Source: Streptococcus chenjunshii (GTDB lineage: Bacteria > Bacillota > Bacilli > Lactobacillales > Streptococcaceae). Taken from it: a stretch of DNA of 64,000 nucleotides. A model generated the notes under the pieces. The model was not told the DNA's origin, made no database searches, and saw nothing but the letters and a program-made list of their open reading frames with translations. Location of the stretch: assembly GCF_003086355.1 (NCBI RefSeq), contig NZ_CP031733.1, forward strand, positions 1,240,001-1,304,000, in the 5' to 3' direction. Made by a program: the position numbers and the translations under genes. Shown one piece after another: positions 1 to 8,511 of the stretch. The first letter of the stretch is position 1, and the number at the start of each line of letters is the position of its first letter.

Positions 1-470
1 TCAATGCTTTGGCGCAAATTGATGTGTTTACGGATAATGACTATACCTTTGAAGAAATGAAAATGACTAATGAGACTAAAAAAATCATGGAAGAGCCTGA
101 CTTAGCTGTTTCTGCCACTTGTGTCCGCATTCCTGTTCTTTATTCTCATTCCGAATCTGTCTACATTGAAACAAAGGAAAAAGCAGCAATTGAGGATGTA
201 AAAGCTGCTATTGCTGCTTTCCCAGGTGCTGTACTTAAAGATGATGTTGCGCAGCAAATTTATCCTCAGGCTGTCAATGCAGTGGGAAGCTGTGATACCT
301 TTGTCGGCCGTATCCGCAAAGACTTAGATGCGGAGAAGGGTATCCATATGTGGGTAGTTTCTGATAATCTTCTTAAAGGGGCTGCCTGGAATTCTGTTCA
401 GATTGCTGAAACTCTGCATCAGCAAGGGCTTGTTCATCCGACAGAAACTTTAAAGTTTGAATTGCAGTAG
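1..470 (+). CDS. asd: Aspartate-semialdehyde dehydrogenase, C-terminal part (5' end outside window)
   Basis: Reduces aspartyl phosphate to aspartate semialdehyde, the branch point to lysine/diaminopimelate, threonine and methionine. About 155 C-terminal residues of a roughly 358-residue family are visible; the open frame runs to the window edge, so the gene starts upstream and the NADP-binding domain and catalytic Cys lie outside. Visible family features are the substrate-domain segment [13 protein letters not shown] with its His, and the closing helix with [11 protein letters not shown]. The next gene, dapA, uses its product. The two are separated by about 220 bp containing a family A repeat, so dapA may be partly uncoupled from asd. 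The identification is firm from family pattern and context. Confidence 0.93.
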   Translation, partial: NALAQIDVFTDNDYTFEEMKMTNETKKIMEEPDLAVSATCVRIPVLYSHSESVYIETKEKAAIEDVKAAIAAFPGAVLKDDVAQQIYPQAVNAVGSCDTFVGRIRKDLDAEKGIHMWVVSDNLLKGAAWNSVQIAETLHQQGLVHPTETLKFELQ

Positions 471-525
471 TTTTTAAGTTTATTTTATTTGCAAGAAATT
501 ATCTTTCCCGCTATTGGCCTTTACT

Positions 526-680
526 TAAAGCTGCGAGGAAAAGAGATGCAATTATAGGAAGTTTAAGCGGCCTACGAGTGCGGTTGCTCTGTGAGCATAA
601 AACTTCCTAGAAACTAAAGTTTCTGCGTCAGTTTTCCTATTTTTGCTGTGAGCTTGAACGGCCTTTGTATCTTATTGTAA
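526..680 (+). repeat. Family A intergenic repeat, copy 1 (upstream of dapA)
   Basis: This fills most of the asd-dapA gap. It shares with other copies the GCTGCG..GAAAAGAGA segment, TACGAGTGCGG, GCTCTGTGAG, TTCCTATTTTT and the closing block CGGCCTTTGTATCTT. That closing block ends only 6 bases before the dapA Shine-Dalgarno AAAGGAG. No other gene was seen in the gap. Confidence 0.7.
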
Positions 681-691
681 AGGAGATGTTT

Positions 692-1618
692 ATGTCAATT
701 GCTGATTTTAAGGATATTAGAATTATCACAGCGCTTGTGACCCCATTTAAAGAAGATGGTTCTATTAATTTTGAAGCTCTTCCCAAGCTGATAGAGCATT
801 TATTGGCGCACCACACAGAAGGGCTTCTGTTGGCCGGGACGACTGCTGAAAGCCCTACGCTCACCCACGATGAAGAGTTGGAATTGTTTGCTGCCGTACA
901 AAAAATTGTTGCCGGCCGAGTTCCTTTGATAGCAGGGGTGGGCACTAATGATACTAGGGATTCAGTTGATTTTGCGAAAGAAGTAGCCGAATTTGGCGGA
1001 TTTGCTGCCGGTTTGGCGATTGTACCTTATTACAACAAACCGACTCAGGAAGGTCTGTATCAGCATTTCAAAGCTATTGCTGAAGCTAGTGACTTACCTA
1101 TTATCATTTATAACATTCCCGGCCGGGTTGTTGTAGAGCTGGCTCCTGATACGATGCTCAGACTAGCACAGCACCCTAATATTATTGGAGTTAAGGAATG
1201 CACGAATCTTGATAACATGGCTTATCTTATTGAAAATAAGCCCGATGATTTCCTGATTTTTACAGGCGAAGACGGAGAAGCTTTTCACGCAATGAATTTG
1301 GGAGCAGATGGGGTTATCAGCGTTGCTTCACATACCAACGGTGATGAGCTGTACGAAATGATTCAGGCTATCATAGACGGTGATATCAAAAAAGCAGCTC
1401 AGATTCAGCGGCGTTTCCTGCCAAAAGTCAACGCTCTCTTCTCGGTAGCTAGTCCAGCTCCGGTAAAAGCTGTGCTGAATCATCAAGGATTTAATGTCGG
1501 CCCTTTGCGCTTACCGCTTGTAGCTTGTACTCCTGAGGAAGCAAACCGTATTGTCAATGTTGTTCTTGACCGTGCACCCAAGCACTATGTGACTGGCGTT
1601 CTGCGGCCGGACTACTAA
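692..1618 (+). CDS. dapA: 4-hydroxy-tetrahydrodipicolinate synthase
   Basis: Condenses pyruvate with aspartate semialdehyde in the first step committed to diaminopimelate and lysine; cytoplasmic TIM-barrel enzyme. The 308 residues are near the usual length of about 290-310. Seen: the pyruvate-binding GTTAES segment (residues 49-54), Tyr114 in the YYNKPTQEG loop, Tyr140 and Arg145 in YNIPGR, and Schiff-base Lys168 in GVKECT. An in-frame TTG at 665 lies inside the repeat end and has no ribosome site. The ATG at 692 has AAAGGAG at 679-685 and is preferred. It follows asd in the same direction and is closed by a hairpin terminator. Confidence 0.95.
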   Translation: MSIADFKDIRIITALVTPFKEDGSINFEALPKLIEHLLAHHTEGLLLAGTTAESPTLTHDEELELFAAVQKIVAGRVPLIAGVGTNDTRDSVDFAKEVAEFGGFAAGLAIVPYYNKPTQEGLYQHFKAIAEASDLPIIIYNIPGRVVVELAPDTMLRLAQHPNIIGVKECTNLDNMAYLIENKPDDFLIFTGEDGEAFHAMNLGADGVISVASHTNGDELYEMIQAIIDGDIKKAAQIQRRFLPKVNALFSVASPAPVKAVLNHQGFNVGPLRLPLVACTPEEANRIVNVVLDRAPKHYVTGVLRPDY

Positions 1619-1620
1619 AA

Positions 1621-1647
1621 ACACAGGAAAGATATCCTGTTTTTTTC
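1621..1647 (+). terminator. Intrinsic terminator of dapA
   Basis: Stem ACAGGA/TCCTGT just after the dapA stop, followed by a run of seven or more T. It would end asd-dapA transcription before the ATP-cone gene. Confidence 0.75.
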
Positions 1648-1729
1648 TTCTAGTCTTTAGTGCTTAGAATAAAATCCTTGACTTTTTCTGAAAACATTTG
1701 CATAATAAAGCTAGACTGTAAGAAGCAGT

Positions 1730-1860
1730 CTTTGTATCTTAATGAACTGAACACGGCCTAAACGCTGTGAGAAAAAGACCGCCCTCCCTTGAGTCTTTAG
1801 TGACTCAGCGGTCGGACGCCTATTTTCTCTTTGCGTTCTTAATATCGGCCTTTGTATCTT
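1730..1860 (+). repeat. Family A intergenic repeat, copy 2
   Basis: Bounded on both sides by CTTTGTATCTT (1730-1740 and 1850-1860). The left end has GAACTGAACACGGCC. The centre has a GACTCA-type hairpin (TTGAGTCTTTAGTGACTCA) and the right end has CCTATTTTCTCTTTGCGTTCTT. It ends 4 bases before the AAAGGAG of the ATP-cone gene. Confidence 0.8.
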
Positions 1861-1875
1861 AGTAAAGGAGTCATT

Positions 1876-2214
1876 ATGCAGATTATCAAGCGTGACGGGA
1901 AGATTGCGGAATTTGATCCGGATAAGATTTATCAAGCTATTATTAAAGCTGCTCAAACAGTTTATGTTATTGATGAAAAGTGGCGTCAGGATTTAGCACA
2001 GGTTACTAAAAAAGTTGTTTTGGATCTTGAAGAAGCGCATACTGAACGTCCTACTATCAATATGATTCAGTCGTTAGTTGAAAACCGTTTATTGGATGCT
2101 GGCTATATTACTATCGCTGAACACTATATTTCTTACCGCCTCCAGCGTGATTTAGAACGTAATGGCTATGGTGATCATATTATTGTTCATCTGAGATTTG
2201 AACAGATAAAGTAA
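1876..2214 (+). CDS. Stand-alone ATP-cone domain protein
   Basis: A 112-residue protein consisting of essentially one ATP-cone, the nucleotide-sensing domain found at the N terminus of ribonucleotide reductases and in the repressor NrdR. Seen: the opening motif IIKRDGKIAEFDPDKIYQAI (residues 3-22), a middle helical part (QVTKKVVLDLEE) and the closing YRLQRDLERNGYGDH. There is no NrdR zinc ribbon and no reductase domain. An in-frame TTG at 1852 falls in the repeat end; the ATG at 1876 has AGTAAAGGAG in front. My recollection is that similar short proteins occur in other streptococci, so I treat it as an intact gene rather than a broken nrdD. Its function is not known to me; nucleotide-dependent regulation is inference. 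Confidence 0.8.
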   Translation: MQIIKRDGKIAEFDPDKIYQAIIKAAQTVYVIDEKWRQDLAQVTKKVVLDLEEAHTERPTINMIQSLVENRLLDAGYITIAEHYISYRLQRDLERNGYGDHIIVHLRFEQIK

Positions 2215-2282
2215 CATTGGTTCTGCTGTCAATGGCTGATTGTAAGAAAAAAGTTTGAAAAACGAGCCTTTTATCATGATTA

Positions 2283-2342
2283 CTCCCCTTATAGTGGACA
2301 GTGAAAAAACAAAAATTCACTAGAACTATAAGGGGATTTTTC
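2283..2342. repeat. Family C palindromic element, copy 1
   Basis: A long imperfect palindrome with outer arms TCCCCTTATAGT and ACTATAAGGGGA and inner arms AGTGAA and TTCACT, followed by TTTTT. It lies downstream of the ATP-cone gene and could act as its terminator, but a related palindrome occurs near 39.9 kb. It may be a remnant of a mobile element end. Confidence 0.55.
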
Positions 2343-2420
2343 ATTGTCTACTTGATAAGGAGCAGTTCATCAAATGATTGACTCGTTTTTTTGTGAAGAA
2401 AGATAAGTAATAAGCCTCTT

Positions 2421-3710
2421 TTAATACAGAAGATCTGGGAACTGAGATAAGCTTTGCAGGTTGTCTTTTAACTGGCCATTCATAATTAATTTTAAATAGT
2501 GCTTATCTGGTTCATTTAGATAGCAAGTGTCTAAACACTGGAAATCTCTGTGGTCCTTGAGAAACCGTTGATTTTTCTTTTGCGTGTTTAACTCAAACGC
2601 AATTGACCGCGGAGCGAGTTTGTATCGGCAGCCAGCTGGGAAGGATTGTAGGATTTTTTCTGCCTGGTTCATTTGCTGTCTAAAAACTTCCTGTAAATAT
2701 TTAAGGTTTTTGGCAAACATTCCATTATCTAAGTATAAAGACAGTGCTTTCTGCATAATCAAATTGCTGTCATAATCAATCATTTTTTTATAATCCAAAA
2801 AAGCTTGCAGCAGCTGCTTAGGCAATACCAAACTGCCTAAGCGCAGAGCCGGAAAAAGAGAAGCTGAAAACGATTTAAGATAAATGACTTTTTCGGCTGT
2901 ATCATAATAATGAAGCGGCAAATCACCGGTTTTAGCGAAATCACCCAGATAATCATCTTCAATAATATAAACATCATACTGAGCAGCTAAGTGAACCAGC
3001 TTTTCCTTTTCTTGCTTACTGTAACTCAAGCCTAAAGGATTCGAATAGCGTGAAATAGTATAAAAGCATTTGATCGGATACGATTTAAAAAGATACTCCA
3101 GCTTTGTTAAATCAAGTCCATCAAAGTTTCGTTCAATCGTTAAAAAAGGGAGCTTCTGACGGCTGATTAGCTCATTCATCCGGTGATAAGTCGGCTGTTC
3201 CAGTAAAAAAATACTGTTATCATTAGGAAAAGCCAATTGTGATAAAATGTAAAGCGCCTGCTGGGTTCCTGAAGTCACAACAATATTGCTGATTTTACTG
3301 TAAACATCTGTCTTTTCCAAGTGTTTCTGCAGAGAGTCAAGGAGCTCTGCTAACCCTTGTTGGTTATAATAAGTATTAAAAAGATAATTTTCGCGGCCGA
3401 TTAGACTTTCGTTTATACATCTGCGGAAATCCTCATAAGCCATATTATGATAACCTGATAAGCTTAAATTTATATCTGCCTTATCTGTATGCTGTCTGCC
3501 TTCTAAAACATAATAACCGCTTTTAGCAACCGGATAAATCAAATTATGGTATTTTAATTCCAGCAAAGCGCGCTGTACGGTGTCTTTGCTGCAGCGGTAA
3601 GTAAGACTGAGACTGCGGATAGATGGGAGCCGGTCCCCTTTTGTTAGCTGGCCTTTTTCAATTTGCTGCTTGATATCGCGGTAGATTTGCTGGTATTTAG
3701 TTGTCATCAT
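2421..3710 (-). CDS. MocR/PdxR-type GntR regulator with aminotransferase-like domain
   Basis: A transcription regulator with an N-terminal winged helix (residues 4-70, including GDRLPSIRSLSLTYRCSKDTVQRAL) fused to a fold-type I aminotransferase-like domain (about 85-429). The aminotransferase part keeps TSGTQQAL, NPLGLSYSKQ and EDDYLGDF. The normal PLP-lysine segment (S-F-S-K) reads SFSAS, so Ala283 stands where the cofactor-binding lysine is expected. The open frame extends upstream to 3845, but those 45 residues look unrelated to the family. The ATGs at 3710 and 3707 follow GAGGA and are better starts. It is divergent from rbgA and is the first leftward gene in a rightward region. The target is unknown; relatives control vitamin B6 or amino-acid genes. 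Confidence 0.85.
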   Translation of the reverse strand: MMTTKYQQIYRDIKQQIEKGQLTKGDRLPSIRSLSLTYRCSKDTVQRALLELKYHNLIYPVAKSGYYVLEGRQHTDKADINLSLSGYHNMAYEDFRRCINESLIGRENYLFNTYYNQQGLAELLDSLQKHLEKTDVYSKISNIVVTSGTQQALYILSQLAFPNDNSIFLLEQPTYHRMNELISRQKLPFLTIERNFDGLDLTKLEYLFKSYPIKCFYTISRYSNPLGLSYSKQEKEKLVHLAAQYDVYIIEDDYLGDFAKTGDLPLHYYDTAEKVIYLKSFSASLFPALRLGSLVLPKQLLQAFLDYKKMIDYDSNLIMQKALSLYLDNGMFAKNLKYLQEVFRQQMNQAEKILQSFPAGCRYKLAPRSIAFELNTQKKNQRFLKDHRDFQCLDTCYLNEPDKHYLKLIMNGQLKDNLQSLSQFPDLLY

Positions 3711-4002
3711 ATTTGTCCTCGGACACTTTAATATAACTTTATTGTAACGCAGCTGCCTGTTTTGAGCAAGACGAGAGTTTTTGTTCCTTTTTAAGGTAAA
3801 ACATTCAGCTGCGGTATCAGTATCAGGTGCATGCTTTATCAACAATCAAAAAACAAAAAGAGAAGCAATCATGTTATAATAAAAAATAAGTGATATCAGT
3901 GCTTGCTAGCTGAAATATTGTGTTTTACTTTTCGGGAGCAGCTGCCCGTACTTTTAGCCAAGCACAGCCTATTAATCTCAAATTCGAAAGGAAACGTTTT
4001 AT

Positions 4003-4857
4003 ATGGCAACGATTCAATGGTTCCCCGGCCATATGTCAAAAGCGCGGCGGCAGGTACAGGAAAATTTAAAGTTTGTTGATTTTGTTACGGTTTTAGCCGA
4101 TGCTCGTCTGCCCCTGTCCAGCCAAAACCCCATGCTTAGCAAAATTATAGGAGAGAAACCCAGACTTTTGCTTTTAAATAAAGCTGACTTGGCTGACAGT
4201 AGATACACTAAAGAATGGATTGCTTATTTTCAGGAACAGGGAAACCATGTTGTTGCTGTTAATTCGAAAGAACAGGCTGCAGCTCAAAAAGTAACGGCTG
4301 CAGCTAATAAGCTGATGGCTGAGAAACTGGCTAAGAAGCATGAACGCGGTGTTGAAAAAGAAAGCCTGCGCACAATGATTATTGGTATCCCCAATGTTGG
4401 TAAATCCACATTGATGAACCGTCTGGCTGGCAAAAAAATAGCGACAGTCGGCAATAGACCGGGCGTAACAAAGGGGCAGCAGTGGCTGAGGACCAATAAA
4501 CATTTAGAAATTTTAGATACTCCCGGTATTCTTTGGCCGAAGTTTGACGATGAACATACAGGTCTTAAGATGGCTTTGACAGGTGCTATTAAGGACAGTC
4601 TTCTGCCGATGGATGACGTTACTATTTTTGGGATCAATCATTTTAAAACCTATTATCCAGAGCGTTTGGCCGAGCGTTTTAAGGGAGTTAATTTGGAAGC
4701 AGATGCGCCAGAAATAATTATGGATTTGACTCAGAAGCTGGGATTCAGAGACGATTACGACCGTTTCTACGACCTTTTCATCAGAGAGGTTCGCAGCGGA
4801 AAACTGGGAACTTATACACTTGATTTTGTTGGAGCAGACGGTTATGGCAACGATTAA
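4003..4857 (+). CDS. rbgA: Ribosome biogenesis GTPase RbgA (YlqF)
   Basis: A cytoplasmic GTPase needed for late maturation of the 50S subunit. The 284 residues show the circularly permuted motif order typical of this family: G4 NKAD at 59-62, G1 GIPNVGKST at 128-136, G3 DTPG at 172-175. The N terminus [16 protein letters not shown] is also characteristic. The start is fixed by AAAGGAAACG shortly upstream. It overlaps rnhB by 14 bases, indicating co-translation. This pair is a conserved streptococcal arrangement. Confidence 0.96.
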   Translation: MATIQWFPGHMSKARRQVQENLKFVDFVTVLADARLPLSSQNPMLSKIIGEKPRLLLLNKADLADSRYTKEWIAYFQEQGNHVVAVNSKEQAAAQKVTAAANKLMAEKLAKKHERGVEKESLRTMIIGIPNVGKSTLMNRLAGKKIATVGNRPGVTKGQQWLRTNKHLEILDTPGILWPKFDDEHTGLKMALTGAIKDSLLPMDDVTIFGINHFKTYYPERLAERFKGVNLEADAPEIIMDLTQKLGFRDDYDRFYDLFIREVRSGKLGTYTLDFVGADGYGND

Positions 4858-5623
4858 AGAAATTACAGAAATGCTGGCAGGAATCAGCAGCTTATCCGAT
4901 CCGCTATGGCAGGAATTGCAGGCGGACAGTCGGCTAGGGGTTCAAAAGGCCGTCAGGCAGCGGCAAAAAAAGCTTTCAGCTGACTTGGCAGAGGACAGGC
5001 GTTTGGAGCAGATGCTGTCTTATGAAAGAGATTTGTACGCTCAAGGCTATCAAGCTGTCGCTGGTATTGATGAAGTAGGGCGCGGTCCTTTAGCCGGACC
5101 GCTTGTTGCAGCCTGTGTCATTTTGCCTCCAAATGCTAAAATCAAATACCTTAATGATTCTAAAAAAATTCCAAAAACAAGACATCAGGCGATTTATGAG
5201 CGCGTGATGTCCGAAGCGTTATCTGTCGGCCTTGGAGTCATTGATAATAAAATAATAGATGACATTAATATTTATGAGGCAACAAAGCTTGGCATGCTGC
5301 AAGCTGTAAAGAATGTGAAAGGACATGTGAGCCTTCCGGATTATTTACTAATTGATGCTATGAATTTGGAAACAGACATTCCGCAGCGGTCTATTATTAA
5401 AGGCGACGCCCATTCGCTTTCTATTGCTGCAGCATCTATCGTAGCTAAGGTCACACGCGATCGAATGATGGCGGATTACGACCTTATCTATCCTGGCTAT
5501 GGCTTTGCCAAAAATGCCGGGTACGGCACCAAAGAACACTTACAAGGGCTCTATGCGTACGGTCTTACCCCGATTCACCGCAAAAGTTTTGAGCCCGTGA
5601 AATCCTTAGCGGAGGAAGAATGA
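4844..5623 (+). CDS. rnhB: Ribonuclease HII
   Basis: Cuts RNA in RNA:DNA hybrids and at single ribonucleotides in DNA. The 259 residues show the acidic active site: Asp76-Glu77 in [13 protein letters not shown], Asp171 in LIDAM, and Asp206 in [10 protein letters not shown]. The ATG at 4844 with GGAG at 4831-4834 is preferred over an in-frame ATT/TTG region 24 bases earlier. It overlaps rbgA by 14 bases and the next gene by 4, so the three genes are translationally linked. Confidence 0.95.
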   Translation: MATIKEITEMLAGISSLSDPLWQELQADSRLGVQKAVRQRQKKLSADLAEDRRLEQMLSYERDLYAQGYQAVAGIDEVGRGPLAGPLVAACVILPPNAKIKYLNDSKKIPKTRHQAIYERVMSEALSVGLGVIDNKIIDDINIYEATKLGMLQAVKNVKGHVSLPDYLLIDAMNLETDIPQRSIIKGDAHSLSIAAASIVAKVTRDRMMADYDLIYPGYGFAKNAGYGTKEHLQGLYAYGLTPIHRKSFEPVKSLAEEE

Positions 5624-6606
5624 TTTATCTATTTATCCTTAGTTTGGCTTTATTTTGCAGTATATATATTTGGGAACGGCGGACTATTTGGCTTGGAATT
5701 TTATTTTGGCTGACAGTTGCGATCGGATTTTTATCTTTGCTGCCGTATATTAATTATCCAAGTATTTGGTTTTACTTGCTTTTTCTCCCGCTTATTATTG
5801 TTTTAGCTATCGGTCCGCTGGGCTTTGCTCTGCTTTGTTTTTATAAAAGTTTTCAGCTGTTGCGCAAGGAAGGGCGCCGCTGGTCTAACTTTTTGTCCTT
5901 TTTCCTAGGATTGGGCATTTTATTGCTTATTTTTTCTTATACGTCACCGGATCTCCATCGCTATATTCAGAACAATAGCTGGCTGCTTTTTTCCTTTATA
6001 GCATTTATGCTTCTTGCGATTTATGGTATTATACAGCTCATTTTTTTCACGACTGCCAGTATTCTGAATTTCACCTTTGTTTTGGCTAAAAAAGTTGATG
6101 CAGTTATTGTTTTAGGAGCCGGTCTGATAGGGGATAAGGTTACCCCGCTTTTAGCCTCTCGGATTAATAAAGGGATTAAGGTCTATCGAAAAAACCCAGG
6201 CAGCAAACTGATATTATCCGGCGGGCAGGGAAGTGATGAACTGATCAGTGAAGCAGAAGCGATGTGCCGTTATGCTCTCAGTCAGGGAGTGCCTGAACGA
6301 GATATTGTGATGGAGAAGGCGTCCCGCAACACTCGTGAAAACATACGTTTTTCAAAACGTTTTATAGAAGAAGGTGCTTATGCTGCTGTTGTAACCAGTT
6401 ATTACCATTTATTCAGAGCCTTGACTTTAGCAAGACAAGAAGGTCTCAAATGTATTGGCTATGGTGCAAAAACAAAATTTTATTTCACGCTTAATGCCTT
6501 TTTAAGGGAATTTGTTGGATACTGTATACAGACAAAAAAGTGGCAGCTAATAAGTTTTTTAGTGCTGACTTGTCTCTATTGTATTCTTGTTTACTTTTTT
6601 GACTGA
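5620..6606 (+). CDS. YdcF/SanA-type DUF218 membrane protein
   Basis: A 328-residue integral membrane protein. About five hydrophobic segments fill residues 1-150. A cytosol-sized DUF218 domain (about 155-290) follows, with [27 protein letters not shown] and the S-R-N-T-R-E-N segment. A last membrane segment ends the protein (about 305-327). DUF218 proteins are linked to cell-envelope precursor handling, but the reaction is not established for this group. It overlaps rnhB by ATGA, so it is probably in the rbgA-rnhB transcription unit. The family is firm, the function is not. Confidence 0.85.
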   Translation: MIYLFILSLALFCSIYIWERRTIWLGILFWLTVAIGFLSLLPYINYPSIWFYLLFLPLIIVLAIGPLGFALLCFYKSFQLLRKEGRRWSNFLSFFLGLGILLLIFSYTSPDLHRYIQNNSWLLFSFIAFMLLAIYGIIQLIFFTTASILNFTFVLAKKVDAVIVLGAGLIGDKVTPLLASRINKGIKVYRKNPGSKLILSGGQGSDELISEAEAMCRYALSQGVPERDIVMEKASRNTRENIRFSKRFIEEGAYAAVVTSYYHLFRALTLARQEGLKCIGYGAKTKFYFTLNAFLREFVGYCIQTKKWQLISFLVLTCLYCILVYFFD

Positions 6607-6667
6607 GTCGACCATACTTTATCGCTGTAAAAAATCACGCGTTTACATCATAAAAAAGGAGAGGTTA

Positions 6668-7240
6668 ATGGTTTCAGAACGGGTAAAAATGCTGAACGGA
6701 CAGCTATACGATGCCAGTGATAGCGAGCTGTCCGCTCTGAGGGCGGAAGCGCGTGCCAATATAGTTAAATTTCAGAACGAATCTAATCGTGAAAAAAACA
6801 GCCGTTTGCTTAAAGAATGGCTGGGAGGGACCGGAGCTAATATTACCATTAATCCAGGTTTTGTCTGTGATTACGGATGTCATATCTATGTAGGCGAAAA
6901 TTTTTATGCCAATTTTAACTGTACTTTTCTCGATGTTTGTAAAATAACAATTGGTGACAATGCTATGATTGGTCCCAACTGTCAGCTTCTGACGCCCCTT
7001 CATCCGATCGAGGCAAAAAAGCGGATCAAAGGTCTTGAGTATGGTGCCCCTATAACTATCGGACATAATGTTTGGCTAGGAGGCGGGGTCACGATTTTAC
7101 CAGGAGTTACGTTGGGGAATAATGTTGTTGTCGGTGCTGGATCGGTAGTCACAAAATCTTTTGGCAACGATCTTGTTCTGGCGGGCAATCCGGCCAGAAT
7201 TATTAAACGCCTTGGAAATGAGACAGTAGAAGAAGAATGA
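6668..7240 (+). CDS. Maltose O-acetyltransferase-type hexapeptide acetyltransferase
   Basis: A 190-residue left-handed beta-helix enzyme of the sugar O-acetyltransferase (Maa/LacA/NodL) family, using acetyl-CoA. Seen: an N-terminal helical Mac-type domain (MLNGQLYDASDSELSALRAEAR), then hexapeptide repeats with INPGFVCDYGCHIYVGENFYANFN, GPNCQLLTPLHP (with the catalytic-type His) and VWLGGGVTILPGVTLGNNVVVGAGSVV. The ATG at 6668 is chosen because AAGGAG lies 6 bases upstream; the open frame upstream has no homology. It is followed without a gap by a ROK protein (4-base overlap), suggesting a sugar-related pair. The acceptor sugar is unknown. Confidence 0.88.
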   Translation: MVSERVKMLNGQLYDASDSELSALRAEARANIVKFQNESNREKNSRLLKEWLGGTGANITINPGFVCDYGCHIYVGENFYANFNCTFLDVCKITIGDNAMIGPNCQLLTPLHPIEAKKRIKGLEYGAPITIGHNVWLGGGVTILPGVTLGNNVVVGAGSVVTKSFGNDLVLAGNPARIIKRLGNETVEEE

Positions 7241-8247
7241 AAAGAATTTTAACGATTGATATCGGCGGCAGTTTTATTAAATATGCTTTAATTAACGATA
7301 AAGCGAAACTGACACAGGCTGGCAGATGCCCAACTCCTGACAGTATGGACGGCTTTCTGGCGACTTTAGAGCATTTGATCCTTGAGCATCAGCAGCAAAT
7401 TGCTGGTCTTTGCATAGCCTGTCCAGGACAGATTAACGCTCGGACAGGTTTTATTTACAAAGGCGGACTGATTCCTTATTTAAAATCATTTCCCCTCAAA
7501 CAGTTTTTAATAGATCAAGCCCATCTGCCTGTCAGTGTTATCAATGACGCTAATGCAGCCGGTTTAGCAGAAGCACGGTACGGTCAGCTTAAACACTGCA
7601 AATGCGGTGCGGCTCTCGTCTTGGGAACAGGTGTCGGTCTTGCCTTGGTTTCCAATGGGGAGCTCCTATCACCTAAAAATTTTGAATTGGATGATATTGC
7701 GGCTAAAGCTGACAACAAGCAGCAGCTTTCCCTGAAAGACAAGTTTAATCCTGAAGCAATCAGCAGCTTATTCAGTCTTCATCTGAAAGGGTTGGAAAGC
7801 CTGTGGGACAATAAAGGATCAGCAGTTCAATTTATCAGAGAAAGCAGCCAGTTCCTCGGTTTGTCTGCAGAAGATGGGCAGGCTGTCTTTCAAGCTCTGA
7901 CAGATAGGCAGGACAAAGAATTAACAAAACGTTTTGAAGATTACTGCCGCGAGATCGCTTATTTAATTCTCAATTTACAGACCGTTTTTCATTTAGACCG
8001 TCTGACTATTGGGGGCGGTATCAGCAGTCAATCCCTTTTGATTGAGGAAGTCAGCCATCAGTACCATCAGCTGCTTGCAGAAGAAACTTCTTGGTCTTCT
8101 CTGGCGTCTATACCTATTAAAGCATGTCACTATCACAATGATGCTAATCTAATCGGAGCTTACTGTCATTTCAAAAATCAAATGGCTGAAGAAAGACGGG
8201 CCAAATCCCATCCTTTTGGGTTCGGCGGGAAAGAACCATTGCAGTAG
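7237..8247 (+). CDS. ROK family protein (sugar kinase-like)
   Basis: 336 residues with the ROK/ASKHA fold: phosphate-1 motif DIGGSFIKYAL (residues 5-15), a middle segment NDANAAGLAEARYG with the catalytic-type Asp, and phosphate-2 GTGVGLALVSNGEL. The conserved ROK zinc motif (CxCGxxGCxE) is not seen; only HCKCG at the end of the ANAAG segment resembles part of it. It may therefore be a divergent glucokinase-like or N-acetylhexosamine kinase-like protein. There is no N-terminal DNA-binding domain, so it is not a ROK repressor. It overlaps the acetyltransferase by 4 bases. The sugar substrate cannot be told from sequence. Confidence 0.85.
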   Translation: MKRILTIDIGGSFIKYALINDKAKLTQAGRCPTPDSMDGFLATLEHLILEHQQQIAGLCIACPGQINARTGFIYKGGLIPYLKSFPLKQFLIDQAHLPVSVINDANAAGLAEARYGQLKHCKCGAALVLGTGVGLALVSNGELLSPKNFELDDIAAKADNKQQLSLKDKFNPEAISSLFSLHLKGLESLWDNKGSAVQFIRESSQFLGLSAEDGQAVFQALTDRQDKELTKRFEDYCREIAYLILNLQTVFHLDRLTIGGGISSQSLLIEEVSHQYHQLLAEETSWSSLASIPIKACHYHNDANLIGAYCHFKNQMAEERRAKSHPFGFGGKEPLQ

Positions 8248-8370
8248 TTTCTGCGTGCTGTTTTGAATTTAAATAGCAATAGAGTTTTCACAAAAGAAAC
8301 ATTCTCAGTCCTTTCTGTAAACTATTAACTAGTGATTAAAGCCATTACTCTGCTTCTGTTTAATATTCTT

Positions 8371-8410
8371 CCTGCCCCTTTGCTATACAGCAAAGAAAGG
8401 CAGGTTTTTT
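8371..8410 (+). terminator. Intrinsic terminator after the ROK gene
   Basis: Stem CCTGCC..CTTTGCT / AGCAAAG..GGCAGG followed by six T. It ends the rbgA-to-ROK unit before the iron-transport promoter. Confidence 0.85.
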
Positions 8411-8424
8411 ATTTTTTAAAAATA

Positions 8425-8483
8425 TTGTATAAATTTTCTGAATTTTATGTTACGATAAAAGGGTATCCGCTCTCGGCGGATAC
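8425..8483 (+). promoter_or_regulatory. Promoter and perfect inverted repeat upstream of the iron-transport operon
   Basis: An extended -10 element TGTTACGAT at 8448-8456 has a weak TTGTAT 20 bases upstream. Directly downstream, at 8463-8483, is GTATCCGC-N5-GCGGATAC, a perfect 8-base inverted repeat placed at or just after the expected transcription start. It could be a repressor operator or an mRNA hairpin ahead of the ribosome site AAGGGG. A classical Fur box is not seen. Confidence 0.55.
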
Positions 8484-8511
8484 AAAAATAATCTATTTCA
8501 AAGGGGATAGT

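Noticed and set aside
665..691. Longer dapA start at TTG 665
   Set aside because: The codon lies inside the repeat A tail and lacks a ribosome site; ATG 692 has AAAGGAG and matches the family N terminus.
1852..2214. ATP-cone gene as a truncated nrdD pseudogene
   Set aside because: It has its own ribosome site, a clean start and stop, and a complete domain. I recall similar stand-alone proteins in other streptococci.
3711..3845. N-terminal extension of the MocR-type regulator
   Set aside because: 45 residues without family similarity and no ribosome site; a GAGGA site precedes the ATGs at 3710/3707.
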